In this document: positions 1 through 6,564 of the stretch, in pieces
Numbering within the stretch: the stretch's first letter is position 1
Layout of the letters: every line of letters begins with the position of its first letter
Assembly: GCA_949299435.1 (NCBI GenBank)
Contig: CASGAK010000050.1
Coordinates: forward strand, 1-9,236
Source: an uncultured bacterium
GTDB lineage: Bacteria > Cyanobacteriota > Vampirovibrionia > Gastranaerophilales > Gastranaerophilaceae
Length of the DNA: 9,236 nt
Direction of reading: 5' to 3'
Translations under genes and position numbers: made by a program
Notes under the pieces: generated by a model
Databases searched by the model: none
What the model was told of the DNA's origin: nothing
What the model saw: only the letters and a program-made list of their open reading frames with translations

Positions 1-31
1 AAAGCGGCTTATTAATAAAGCCGCTTTTTTT
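1..31. terminator. Rho-independent terminator hairpin
   Basis: A perfect 10-bp stem (AAAGCGGCTT at 1-10 and AAGCCGCTTT at 18-27) encloses a 7-nt AT loop and continues into T residues to position 31. On the plus strand this is a complete intrinsic terminator for a gene lying left of the window. The minus-strand lytic transglycosylase ends at 52 and reads into the same hairpin. Its own T-tract would lie outside the window, where only TTT is visible, so bidirectional use is likely but not proven. Confidence 0.85.
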
Positions 32-51
32 AATTGTGTGTTTTTTTCTAA

Positions 52-660
52 CTAAATCGCAATTGTAGTAGCTTCAATTTCCAATTCTATTGGCATTTCT
101 TCTACTACTTCAACTTTCACAGGTTTAACACTTTCTGTTTTCACCGCCGGAGATGCACTCTTAGCTGGTGTTACAGGTTTTGTCGCTTTCACCATCATAG
201 GATCCGGATTGGCCTTATAATTATGATAATCTTTCATTATCTTGTTTACAAAACGTTTTGTCTCAGCATAAGGAGGAACCGCTTTGTATTTTTTTACATT
301 TCCAGGTCCTGCATTGTATGCAGCAAGTGCCAGTTCCATTGAACCGAACATCTTGTACATCATCTTGTAATACATAATACCGCCACGAATATTATCGTTA
401 AGAGAATATGGATTTAATCCCATTCTTCTAGCAGTCGAAGGCATTAACTGAAACACTCCGACAGCACCATGGCTGCTTCTTGCTTCATGTCTAAAGCCTG
501 ATTCTGTTCTTGCAATAGACAACGCAATTGCAGGGTCTACACCCATTTCTAATGCATGTTTGACTATTGCTGCTTTCACTGTATTTACATCTGATGCCTG
601 TGCGGGTGCAAAAAGACCTATACACATCAGTGTAAGTGTGAATAGTAATAGTTTTTTCAA
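52..660 (-). CDS. Secreted lytic transglycosylase, SLT domain family
   Basis: The 202-residue product is a periplasmic or secreted peptidoglycan lytic transglycosylase of the Slt70/MltC-like SLT (GH23) fold, which cleaves MurNAc-GlcNAc bonds to give anhydro-muropeptides. An N-terminal signal peptide (KK, hydrophobic core to about residue 18, then APAQA) should be cut after about residue 22. Catalytic Glu53 lies in the RTESGF motif. GAVGVFQLMPSTA (65-77) and AYNAGPGNV (114-122) are the other family signatures, and PYAETKRFVNKI closes the domain near 141. Residues 150-202 form a Lys/Pro/Val-rich tail that turns acidic and has no recognised domain. The start is TTG at 660-658: an AGAGG site lies 8 nt upstream, and it gives a clean signal peptide with no nearby ATG. 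The gene is monocistronic as far as seen and diverges from mtnP. The family is certain; the exact subfamily and physiological role are not. Confidence 0.92.
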   Translation of the reverse strand: MKKLLLFTLTLMCIGLFAPAQASDVNTVKAAIVKHALEMGVDPAIALSIARTESGFRHEARSSHGAVGVFQLMPSTARRMGLNPYSLNDNIRGGIMYYKMMYKMFGSMELALAAYNAGPGNVKKYKAVPPYAETKRFVNKIMKDYHNYKANPDPMMVKATKPVTPAKSASPAVKTESVKPVKVEVVEEMPIELEIEATTIAI

Positions 661-688
661 AATGTAATCCTCTGGTTGTAAATTGAGA

Positions 689-730
689 ATTCTTGAAAGC
701 CTTTTTTACTCCCTCTCTTTTTCAAGGAAT
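689..730 (-). promoter_or_regulatory. Hairpin in the leader of the lytic transglycosylase gene
   Basis: On the minus strand, ATTCCTTGAAA (730-720) pairs with TTTCAAGAAT (698-689), giving a stem of 10 pairs with one bulged C and a 21-nt purine-rich loop. If transcription starts near 743-754, as the promoter candidates suggest, the hairpin lies in the 5' leader about 30 nt upstream of the start codon. The arm AATTCTTG (688-695) can also pair perfectly with CAAGAATT (739-746), so two alternative folds exist. The pairing is seen directly; a regulatory role is inferred only. Confidence 0.35.
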
Positions 731-749
731 TTAACTCCCAAGAATTAAT

Positions 750-788
750 TTTATACCACTATAATATTACAAAAATTTCAAATTTCAA
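750..788 (-). promoter_or_regulatory. Candidate promoter(s) for the lytic transglycosylase gene
   Basis: Reading on the minus strand, TTGAAA (788-783) and TATTAT (766-761) are separated by 16 bp, a reasonable sigma-70 pair. Slightly downstream, TGG followed by TATAAA (758-750) is an extended -10 element without a good -35. Either would give a leader of roughly 80-95 nt before the TTG start. The assignment rests on consensus matching in AT-rich DNA and is tentative. Confidence 0.4.
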
Positions 789-833
789 CCCCTGACACAC
801 AAGTACCTGTCAAAACCCTTACCAGACAAGGAG

Positions 834-857
834 TTTACAATTGTAAAGATTACAATT
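834..857. promoter_or_regulatory. Cluster of TTACAATT half-sites, probable operator upstream of mtnP
   Basis: TTTACAATTGTAAA (834-847) is a perfect 14-bp palindrome. Its right half, AATTGTAA (839-846), also forms a second inverted repeat with TTACAATT at 850-857 across a 3-nt spacer, so there are three overlapping half-sites. The core TACAATTGTA matches the TACAnnTGTA operator pattern known for BlaI/MecI and CopY-type repressors. It lies just upstream of a possible -35 (TTGTCA, 860-865) and about 40-50 bp upstream of the better mtnP promoter candidate. The symmetry is observed; the identity of the binding protein is a guess. Confidence 0.45.
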
Positions 858-888
858 ATTTGTCAAGTTATAAGTCAAATTTGTAAAT

Positions 889-916
889 TTGCGATAATGT
901 TTTTTCATGATAAAAT
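889..916 (+). promoter_or_regulatory. Candidate promoter of the mtnP gene cluster
   Basis: TTGCGA (889-894) and TAAAAT (911-916) are separated by 16 bp, and TGA directly before the -10 adds an extended -10 element. The predicted transcript would begin near 923, giving a leader of about 30 nt with the Shine-Dalgarno site AAGGAG at 942-947. A weaker alternative upstream is TTGTCA (860-865), 18 bp, TAAATT (884-889). Confidence 0.45.
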
Positions 917-953
917 TCAAGTATGTTGATTGGAATAAATTAAGGAGATCAAA

Positions 954-1757
954 ATGGAAAATAAAAAATTAGCAACAATCGGTGTATTTGGCGGATCAGG
1001 ATTTTACAAATTTCTTGAAGACATTGAAGAAATAAGAGTCGAAACACCTTATGGAATGCCGAGCGACAATCTTTTTATCGGAAAAATAGGCCCGCATAAA
1101 GTTGCTTTTATGCCAAGACACGGCAGAAATCACACTATTTTACCACATCTTCTTAATTATAGAGCAAACGTATGGGCTATGAAATCAGTAGGAGTTGAAA
1201 GAGTAATTTCACCTTGTGCTGCGGGCAGTTTGCAAAAACACGTTAAACCGGGGGATTTTGTAATTTGTGATCAATTTGTTGATTGGACAGATGGAAGAAA
1301 ATCTACATTTTTTGAAGGTCCGATAGTGACCCACCCATCTGCTGCTGAGACTTATTGTCCGGAATTGAGAAAAATTGCGATTGAAACAGGCAAAGAATTA
1401 GGTATTACAATACACGATTCAGGTACTGTTGTTGTAATTAACGGACCAAGATTTTCGACTAAAGCTGAATCTAAATTTTTCACAAATCAAGGCTGGGAAG
1501 TAATTAATATGACTGCATTCCCTGAAAATTATCTCGTAAAAGAAATGGATATGTGTCCTGTAAATATTTCATTAATTACAGATTATGACGCAGGTCTTGT
1601 GGGTGATGTACCTCCTGTATCTCATCATGAGGTAATTGAAGTGTTTAATAATAATCTTTCCAACTTAAAGACATTACTCTTTAAGATGATTGAAAAAATC
1701 CCGACTGAAAGAAATAATTGTAACTGTGCTAATACTAAAAAAAGTTCGCAAATGTAA
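954..1757 (+). CDS. mtnP: S-methyl-5'-thioadenosine phosphorylase
   Basis: The 267-residue protein belongs to the trimeric MTAP/PNP family. It phosphorolyses methylthioadenosine to adenine and 5-methylthioribose-1-phosphate in the cytosol, clearing the by-product of polyamine synthesis and other SAM-dependent reactions. Family signatures appear in order: GGSG (13-16) and PRHGRNH (54-60) for phosphate, NYRAN (68-72), AAGSL (89-93), GPRFST (164-169) and NMTAFPE (185-191). TDYD (209-212) carries the two Asp residues that select a 6-aminopurine, favouring methylthioadenosine over inosine substrates. The last 15 residues contain a CXC motif (Cys256, Cys258), and Cys135/Cys201 match the spacing of a known structural disulfide in thermophilic homologues. 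ATG 954 is preceded by AAGGAG at 6-nt spacing. It is probably the first gene of a plus-strand transcript with yggT and trkAH, although it has no obvious functional link to K+ uptake. Confidence 0.93.
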   Translation: MENKKLATIGVFGGSGFYKFLEDIEEIRVETPYGMPSDNLFIGKIGPHKVAFMPRHGRNHTILPHLLNYRANVWAMKSVGVERVISPCAAGSLQKHVKPGDFVICDQFVDWTDGRKSTFFEGPIVTHPSAAETYCPELRKIAIETGKELGITIHDSGTVVVINGPRFSTKAESKFFTNQGWEVINMTAFPENYLVKEMDMCPVNISLITDYDAGLVGDVPPVSHHEVIEVFNNNLSNLKTLLFKMIEKIPTERNNCNCANTKKSSQM

Positions 1758-1761
1758 GTGC

Positions 1762-1766
1762 AGAGG
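1762..1766 (+). promoter_or_regulatory. Ribosome binding site fixing the yggT start
   Basis: AGAGG lies 6 nt before ATG 1773. The frame is also open from GTG 1758, directly after the mtnP stop codon, but no Shine-Dalgarno site precedes that GTG at a usable distance other than unrelated mtnP coding sequence. The five extra residues (starting MQRII) also overlay the AGAGG site itself. ATG 1773 is therefore preferred. Confidence 0.75.
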
Positions 1767-1772
1767 ATTATT

Positions 1773-2042
1773 ATGATTAAAGGTCTGATTTATGGAATAA
1801 ACAATATATTTTTAATATTCTACATTCTGATTATTGCCAGAATTTTTTTGAGCTGGATACCAAGACTAAATTGGTATAAGCAGCCTTGGAAATTTATTTT
1901 TCAATCTACAGAACTGTATTTGGGAATTTTCAGAAGATTTATTCCTCCGATTGGAATGATTGATATTTCTCCTATTATAGCAATTCTTGCGTTGCAACTC
2001 CTTCAAAATATTATTATTTTCATATTATTTCAGTTTGCATAG
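1773..2042 (+). CDS. YggT-family small integral membrane protein
   Basis: The 89-residue product is almost wholly hydrophobic. Membrane segments span about residues 8-28 and 66-88, joined by a loop containing the family signatures ARIFLSWIP (22-30) and TELYLGIFRRFIPPIG (46-61) followed by ISPIIAI (65-71). This is a single YggT repeat (YlmG/CCB3-like), the short form found in cyanobacteria and Gram-positives; the E. coli protein has two repeats. YlmG relatives act in envelope or cell-division-associated and thylakoid contexts, and a Vibrio yggS-yggT cluster was reported to help K+-uptake-deficient E. coli. It lies 15 bp after mtnP and 46 bp before trkA, so co-transcription is likely. The biochemical function is unknown. 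Adjacency to trkAH suggests an ion or osmotic role, which is inference. Confidence 0.85.
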   Translation: MIKGLIYGINNIFLIFYILIIARIFLSWIPRLNWYKQPWKFIFQSTELYLGIFRRFIPPIGMIDISPIIAILALQLLQNIIIFILFQFA

Positions 2043-2088
2043 AACAAACCTTGTAAAAAAATCTCATTTGATATAGAATTGGAGCATT

Positions 2089-3429
2089 ATGAAAATTGTT
2101 ATATACGGTGCGACAGAAGTTGGTTGTCTTCTTGCTACGGAATTCTTTGAAGACCATGACATCACAATAATTGATAAAGAAGAAAACAGAACTGATGAGT
2201 TTAATAAGCTGGATATTAGTTTTGTGCAGGGAAATGCTTCAGACCTTGAGGTGTTGGAGTGTGCTGATATTAAAAATGCTGATATATTTATAGCTTGTAC
2301 ACCGATGGACGAAGCTAATATAGTAGCATGCCTTGCAGCTAAAAGATATGGCAAAATAAGAACTATTTGTTTTGTAAGCAAAGAAGAATATAAAAACACA
2401 CTTACTTACCAAAAAAGTGACGACTATTTTACAGATGTATTTATTGATTACATAATTTGGCCTGAGGAACTTTTAACTCAGGAAATTTTTAGAATTGTAA
2501 CTGTTGCCCATGCACTTGACGTTGAAAACTTTGCAGATGGTAAAGCAAGACTTTTGGAATATAAGGTAAAAGATAATTTATCTATCATTGGTAAAAAAAT
2601 TAAGGATGTAGGATTTACGAACGACACACTCATTGTCGGAATTACTCGAGACGGGCAATTATCTATTCCTAACGGTGAAACAGAAATTTGCAGTGATGAC
2701 AAGCTAATTTTTATGGGTACTTCACACTCACTTGATATTTTAGCAGGAACTTTTTTTCATGAAAAAGAGCAGGTTAAAAATGTTGCTATAATAGGAGGCG
2801 GCAATGTTGGAATGATGCTTGCACAGAGCTTGGAAACGTTAAAGATTAAGACAAAAATTATTGAAAAAAATCTTGAAAGATCTCAATGTCTTGCGGAAAA
2901 TTTACATAATACTCTAGTAATTAACGGTGATGGAACAGATTTAAAACTACTTGATGAGGAAGATATAGGATCATCTGATGTAGTAATCAGCGTGACAAAT
3001 AATGATGAAAGAAATCTTCTATGCTCTTTGCTTGCAAAACAGCTGGGTGTAAAACGCGTAATTGCAAGAGTTTCTAAAGTTCTAAATATTCCTTTGTTCG
3101 AAAAAGTCGGAATTGATATCGCTATATCTCCTAAAAATTCGGCTATTAATGAAGTAAGAAATGATTTACAGGAAAATGATGTAGATATTCTTGCAACTGT
3201 TGAACAAGGTCAAGGTGAAGTATTGGAAATAGGAGTATTACCAGATTTTAACAATCGTAAAATTATGGAATTACAATTTCCCAAAAGTGCAATTATCGGT
3301 ACCATTGCAAGAAACAATTCCGTTATAATCCCGAAAGGTACTACAGAATTAAAAACAGGTGATGTTTTGATTATTTTCACAAAAGCAGAAGATGCAATGG
3401 AAATAAAAAAATTCTTTAAGGTAAAATAA
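2089..3429 (+). CDS. trkA: Trk system potassium uptake protein TrkA
   Basis: The 446-residue cytosolic regulator of the Trk K+ transporter has the usual duplicated plan and length (E. coli TrkA is 458): RCK N-domain 1 (about 1-125), TrkA-C domain 1 (about 145-220), RCK N-domain 2 (about 230-360) and TrkA-C domain 2 (about 365-446). TrkA assembles on TrkH and gates it in response to nucleotides such as NAD(H) or ATP/ADP. The second half has an intact GGGNVG loop (236-241) with Glu259 at the end of the following strand. The first half reads GATEVG (7-12), with Thr in place of the central glycine of GxGxxG, while Asp29 is kept. VTNNDE (302-307) and AISPKN (345-350) are further TrkA signatures. 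ATG 2089 has GGAG 4 nt upstream, a slightly short spacing. The stop codon is separated from trkH by a single base, implying translational coupling. Confidence 0.95.
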   Translation: MKIVIYGATEVGCLLATEFFEDHDITIIDKEENRTDEFNKLDISFVQGNASDLEVLECADIKNADIFIACTPMDEANIVACLAAKRYGKIRTICFVSKEEYKNTLTYQKSDDYFTDVFIDYIIWPEELLTQEIFRIVTVAHALDVENFADGKARLLEYKVKDNLSIIGKKIKDVGFTNDTLIVGITRDGQLSIPNGETEICSDDKLIFMGTSHSLDILAGTFFHEKEQVKNVAIIGGGNVGMMLAQSLETLKIKTKIIEKNLERSQCLAENLHNTLVINGDGTDLKLLDEEDIGSSDVVISVTNNDERNLLCSLLAKQLGVKRVIARVSKVLNIPLFEKVGIDIAISPKNSAINEVRNDLQENDVDILATVEQGQGEVLEIGVLPDFNNRKIMELQFPKSAIIGTIARNNSVIIPKGTTELKTGDVLIIFTKAEDAMEIKKFFKVK

Positions 3430-3430
3430 T

Positions 3431-4906
3431 ATGCGACTAAACTATCTTGTAAATGCTATAGGGCTGATTTTAAAATATATCGGATTTGTTATTTTAACCC
3501 CGATTGTTGTTGCGATAATTTATAAAGATTACGTATCAATTTTACCTTTTTTAACAGCAGGGATAGCTTCAATTACAGCAGGACTTACGCTTAGGAAAGT
3601 TGTTAAAAACGCATATTCTGTAGAAAATTTGAATGATATCAAAAAATCTGAAGCTCTTTTTATAGTTACAAGTTCTTGGATATTATTCGCAGTAATCTCA
3701 TCATTACCTTTTTTATTTTACGGACTGAATCCAATTGATGCACTTTTTGAAGCTGTATCGGGTATTACAACAACCGGAGCTACTATTTTAACTAACTTTA
3801 ATTATCCAAAAACATTCTTTTTTTGGAGATCTTTAACTCAATGGCTCGGCGGGTTAGGTATTATCGTATTATTCATAGCAATTTTACCTCAATTTGCCGT
3901 AGCGGGCAGACAAATGTTTTTTGCTGAAGCTCCCGGTCCTACAGAGGATAAAATTACACCTAGAATTCGAAATACTGCATCTGCATTATGGAAAATATAT
4001 GCAGGACTTACTCTTATTTTAGTAATTTTATTCCATATTGCAGGTATGCCAATATTTGATTCTGTCTGCAACTCATTGTCAACATTAGCAGCAGGAGGGT
4101 TCTCGCCTAATGCACTTAGCCTTGCTGGATATAATTCTTATCTAATTTACTGGATTACAACTGTTTTTATGTTTATTGCAGGTGCCAGTTTCATTTTGCA
4201 GTATAGAGTACTGACTCAAAAAAAGCCCTCTTTACTGTTAGCAAATGAAGAATTTAAAACGTACTTTGGTATAGTATGTTTTATGGCTTTGCTCATAGCT
4301 GTAGCTCTATTTTTCTGTGACGGATATAATATAAAGGACGCTCTTACACATGCATTTTATCAGGTAATAAGCATCACAACTTCAACAGGAAGTGCCAGCG
4401 TAGATTTCGCGAAATGGCATTTTATCCCGCAAGCTCTTTTATTTACTGTTATGTTTATGGGTTCATGTGCAAGTTCTGCAGGTGGCGGTATTAAAATGAT
4501 GAGATGGATTTTAGTTTATAAATCAATGAAAAATTCACTTGTTAAAATCCTCCACCCAAATGCCATTCTAAATGTCAAAGTTGACAACGCTATAATCCCT
4601 CATGAAATATTAAATCAAACTGTTGTATTTGTATTTTTCTATTTTTTATGTTTTGCCCTTGGTGCAATTCTAATAACCATTATTGAGCAAAATATTACAA
4701 TAGGAATCACAAGCTCTATATCTGCACTTGGAAATATAGGACCTGGCTTTGGTAATATTGTAGGACCTATGGGGTCTTTTAGTAGTCTGCATGTATCTTC
4801 CAAACTTATTATGACTATTGCAATGCTTGTCGGCAGATTAGAAATCATTCCATTCTTAGTAATGTTCCAAAAAGATTTTTGGTCTATTAAAATTCAGCAG
4901 GATTAA
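3431..4906 (+). CDS. trkH: Trk system potassium uptake protein TrkH
   Basis: This 491-residue integral membrane protein is the K+-translocating subunit of Trk, from the TrkH/KtrB/HKT superfamily, and has the expected length. Four pore-loop repeats, each with the glycine of the selectivity filter, can be read: TTTGATIL (113-120), STLAAGGFS (217-225), TTSTGSAS (316-323) and ALGNIGPGF (432-440). The conserved intramembrane-loop region around GGGIKMMR (351-358) follows the third repeat. About ten hydrophobic helices flank the loops, with two extra helices at the N-terminus as in TrkH rather than KtrB. The gene starts 1 nt after trkA with only a weak AAGG site inside the trkA end, which fits coupled translation. 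Its TAA stop overlaps the stop codon of the convergent glycosyltransferase gene, leaving no room for an intergenic terminator. Confidence 0.95.
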   Translation: MRLNYLVNAIGLILKYIGFVILTPIVVAIIYKDYVSILPFLTAGIASITAGLTLRKVVKNAYSVENLNDIKKSEALFIVTSSWILFAVISSLPFLFYGLNPIDALFEAVSGITTTGATILTNFNYPKTFFFWRSLTQWLGGLGIIVLFIAILPQFAVAGRQMFFAEAPGPTEDKITPRIRNTASALWKIYAGLTLILVILFHIAGMPIFDSVCNSLSTLAAGGFSPNALSLAGYNSYLIYWITTVFMFIAGASFILQYRVLTQKKPSLLLANEEFKTYFGIVCFMALLIAVALFFCDGYNIKDALTHAFYQVISITTSTGSASVDFAKWHFIPQALLFTVMFMGSCASSAGGGIKMMRWILVYKSMKNSLVKILHPNAILNVKVDNAIIPHEILNQTVVFVFFYFLCFALGAILITIIEQNITIGITSSISALGNIGPGFGNIVGPMGSFSSLHVSSKLIMTIAMLVGRLEIIPFLVMFQKDFWSIKIQQD

Positions 4907-5802
4907 TAGGGCTTTATATAAGTATAAAATAATGCTTTATAAAAATTAGGTCTTAAAAAGAAAAGCGGACGATAAGCAAGGTATTTAAAAAATGATACAA
5001 TATTATTCACAAAATACCAATGAAACTTTTCTTTTTTTGACAAAGCCCAAGGGGTTAATTGTAAATATTTAAAATATAAGTTTTTGTGATAACTAAACGA
5101 ACCAAAATGCCAAGGCTTTCTTTTAGAAACATAATGGATTACATAAGGATTAGAGGTATAACTTGAACGATTAGTAAAATTACTTGATTGTACATTCCAT
5201 CTTTCATCTAAAATTTCAATTTTATTTTTTAAAACCTCATTAATAATATCTTGATCACCTGTTTTGATTTTATCAAAATTACTTTTTGTCCAATTTAAAA
5301 ACTCTGATTCAATATTCAATTTTCTGATTTTATTTAAATCTAATAACAAGACTCCGGAATTAACATAAGTGGGAAATTTTTTCAATTTTCTTTTATTAAT
5401 ATCCAGCACAGCAGCTGCAATATTGTCATTTAAATCTGTATTATAAAGTTCTGCTATACTACGGTTCACCACAATATCACAGTCCAAATAAATTACTCTA
5501 TCCAAATCCGGTAAAAGACTTGCCAATTTCAAACGAAAAAAACTACTTATAGGAATATATGAATGAGTATTAATTTTTTTATATTCGTTAAACAAATTCG
5601 TATTAACCGATATAAAATTAATTTCACAATCTTTTATATTTTTCAATTTTAAGATTTCAGATTTTCTCAACTCACTTAAATTCATATTTAAAATAAAAAA
5701 ATTCAAGCAGTCATCATCAGCAGCATTAGACAATATAGAAGCAATAAGAACACCCGCATATTTAGAATATTCCTCACTGCAAGAAACACAGACATTAATC
5801 AT
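4903..5802 (-). CDS. Family 8 glycosyltransferase (LgtC/GspA-like)
   Basis: The 299-residue protein is a retaining GT8-type glycosyltransferase with a GT-A fold, likely moving a hexose from a UDP-sugar to a surface glycan or lipid at the inner face of the cytoplasmic membrane. The N-terminus (INVCVSCSEEY) binds the nucleotide. The metal-binding DxD is Asp107-Cys-Asp109 in IYLDCDIVV. YVNSGVLLLDL (146-156), GDQDIINEVL (182-191) and RWNVQ (201-205) are family signatures, and IHY (222-224) supplies the C-terminal metal-ligand His, followed by KPWHF. Residues 260-299 are aromatic and basic, like the membrane-attaching tail of LgtC. ATG 5802 has a distant AGGA about 10 nt upstream. The gene lies 15 bp behind another glycosyltransferase and is probably co-transcribed with it. 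Its DNA is very AT-rich (21 G+C in the 120 bases 5581-5700). The acceptor is unknown. Confidence 0.9.
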   Translation of the reverse strand: MINVCVSCSEEYSKYAGVLIASILSNAADDDCLNFFILNMNLSELRKSEILKLKNIKDCEINFISVNTNLFNEYKKINTHSYIPISSFFRLKLASLLPDLDRVIYLDCDIVVNRSIAELYNTDLNDNIAAAVLDINKRKLKKFPTYVNSGVLLLDLNKIRKLNIESEFLNWTKSNFDKIKTGDQDIINEVLKNKIEILDERWNVQSSNFTNRSSYTSNPYVIHYVSKRKPWHFGSFSYHKNLYFKYLQLTPWALSKKEKFHWYFVNNIVSFFKYLAYRPLFFLRPNFYKALFYTYIKPY

Positions 5803-5817
5803 AAAAGCTTGTTCCTA

Positions 5818-6549
5818 TTAACTATTAAATTCACCATATTTATCAAGCCATTTTGTAGGTTTTACATACCTAAACCCACCTTTGCCCCAATAACCTTTAT
5901 AAGCCTGCTCTGGTGTAGGTCTACCATGAAAAACTAAAATTTTAACATCCTCAGGCTCTTTAGGTACTCTAAAGAAATTTACAGGAAAAGGCCACAAGCA
6001 ATGTCTTTTAAAACTTACACACCAAGATTTATCCCAATATTTTAAAATACCTTTTTTCTGCATTTCATAAGACAAATAGGCTTGCTCATTACGATAAGTA
6101 TCACAAATAGAATTACCTAACTTATAGAAATTTTCTAACACATCAGGATATTTTCCAATCTCAAATCTAAAAACTGAAGAATTTCCAATAATATCGTTAG
6201 GGAAATCCCAATCTTTGACAATTAAAAAATCACCTTCGGCTTCAAAAAATGGAGTCAAATCTTTTTTAATAACTACATCTAAATCCAAAAACAAAGTAGT
6301 TCCTTCTAAATCTGCTAATTTTTCATTAAACAAGGATAGCTTACGCCAACCACGGTCTGGAATATTTTTGTTTTCTTCGAATGGAGGTAAATCTCTAACT
6401 TCTATACCATCAACCAATCCGCTGCCATTATCCGTAAAACAGACAAATCGATAAGGTTTCGTCATATTTTTATCAACCATTTTATATAAACGATTTACAT
6501 ATGAAGATCCAAACTTGTTACCCCATTTTATACAAATAACATTCCACAT
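5818..6549 (-). CDS. Putative GT-A-fold glycosyltransferase
   Basis: The 243-residue soluble protein resembles an uncharacterised group of short bacterial glycosyltransferases. It opens with NVICIKWGNKFG and YVNRLYKMV (3-25), then RFVCFTD (34-40), then WRKLSLF (68-74). A DxD metal site follows as Asp89-Leu-Asp91 in TLFLDLDVVI, the same position in the fold as in GT8 enzymes. NEQAYL (154-159) and FHGRPTPEQA (207-216, with His208 a possible metal ligand) complete the pattern. No signal peptide or membrane helix is seen, so it is cytosolic. ATG 6549 has GAGG 7 nt upstream. It is first in a two-gene minus-strand unit with the GT8 gene, which suggests successive sugar additions to one glycan. That glycosyltransferase activity is likely rests on the DxD context; donor, acceptor and exact family are not known to me. 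Confidence 0.75.
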   Translation of the reverse strand: MWNVICIKWGNKFGSSYVNRLYKMVDKNMTKPYRFVCFTDNGSGLVDGIEVRDLPPFEENKNIPDRGWRKLSLFNEKLADLEGTTLFLDLDVVIKKDLTPFFEAEGDFLIVKDWDFPNDIIGNSSVFRFEIGKYPDVLENFYKLGNSICDTYRNEQAYLSYEMQKKGILKYWDKSWCVSFKRHCLWPFPVNFFRVPKEPEDVKILVFHGRPTPEQAYKGYWGKGGFRYVKPTKWLDKYGEFNS

Positions 6550-6564
6550 ATACTATCCTCATTC

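Noticed and set aside
791..813. TGACA and TGTCA inverted pair, including a perfect minus-strand TTGACA (813-808)
   Set aside because: No -10 hexamer occurs at 15-19 bp from the TTGACA on the minus strand, and the inverted arms are only 5 bp with a 10-bp spacer, so neither a promoter nor an operator could be supported.
1758..1772. GTG start for the YggT protein directly after the mtnP stop
   Set aside because: ATG 1773 has AGAGG at 6 nt and gives a protein beginning like other YggT members; the GTG extension overlaps that ribosome binding site.
2051..2079. Promoter-like pair TTGTAA, 17 bp, TAGAAT just before trkA
   Set aside because: The consensus match is good, but the transcript would begin at about 2086, only 3 nt before ATG 2089 and downstream of the GGAG site. 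That would make a leaderless message and waste the Shine-Dalgarno site, so a chance AT-rich match is more likely, though not excluded.
2064..2399. Open frame of 111 codons on the minus strand inside trkA
   Set aside because: It lies antisense to a highly conserved TrkA N-domain, has no recognisable product and no Shine-Dalgarno site of note. Its composition follows from the trkA codons.
6215..6454. Open frame of 79 codons on the plus strand inside the glycosyltransferase gene
   Set aside because: It is opposite the DxD region of a coherent glycosyltransferase; the Ser/Lys/Asn-rich translation matches no family I recognise.
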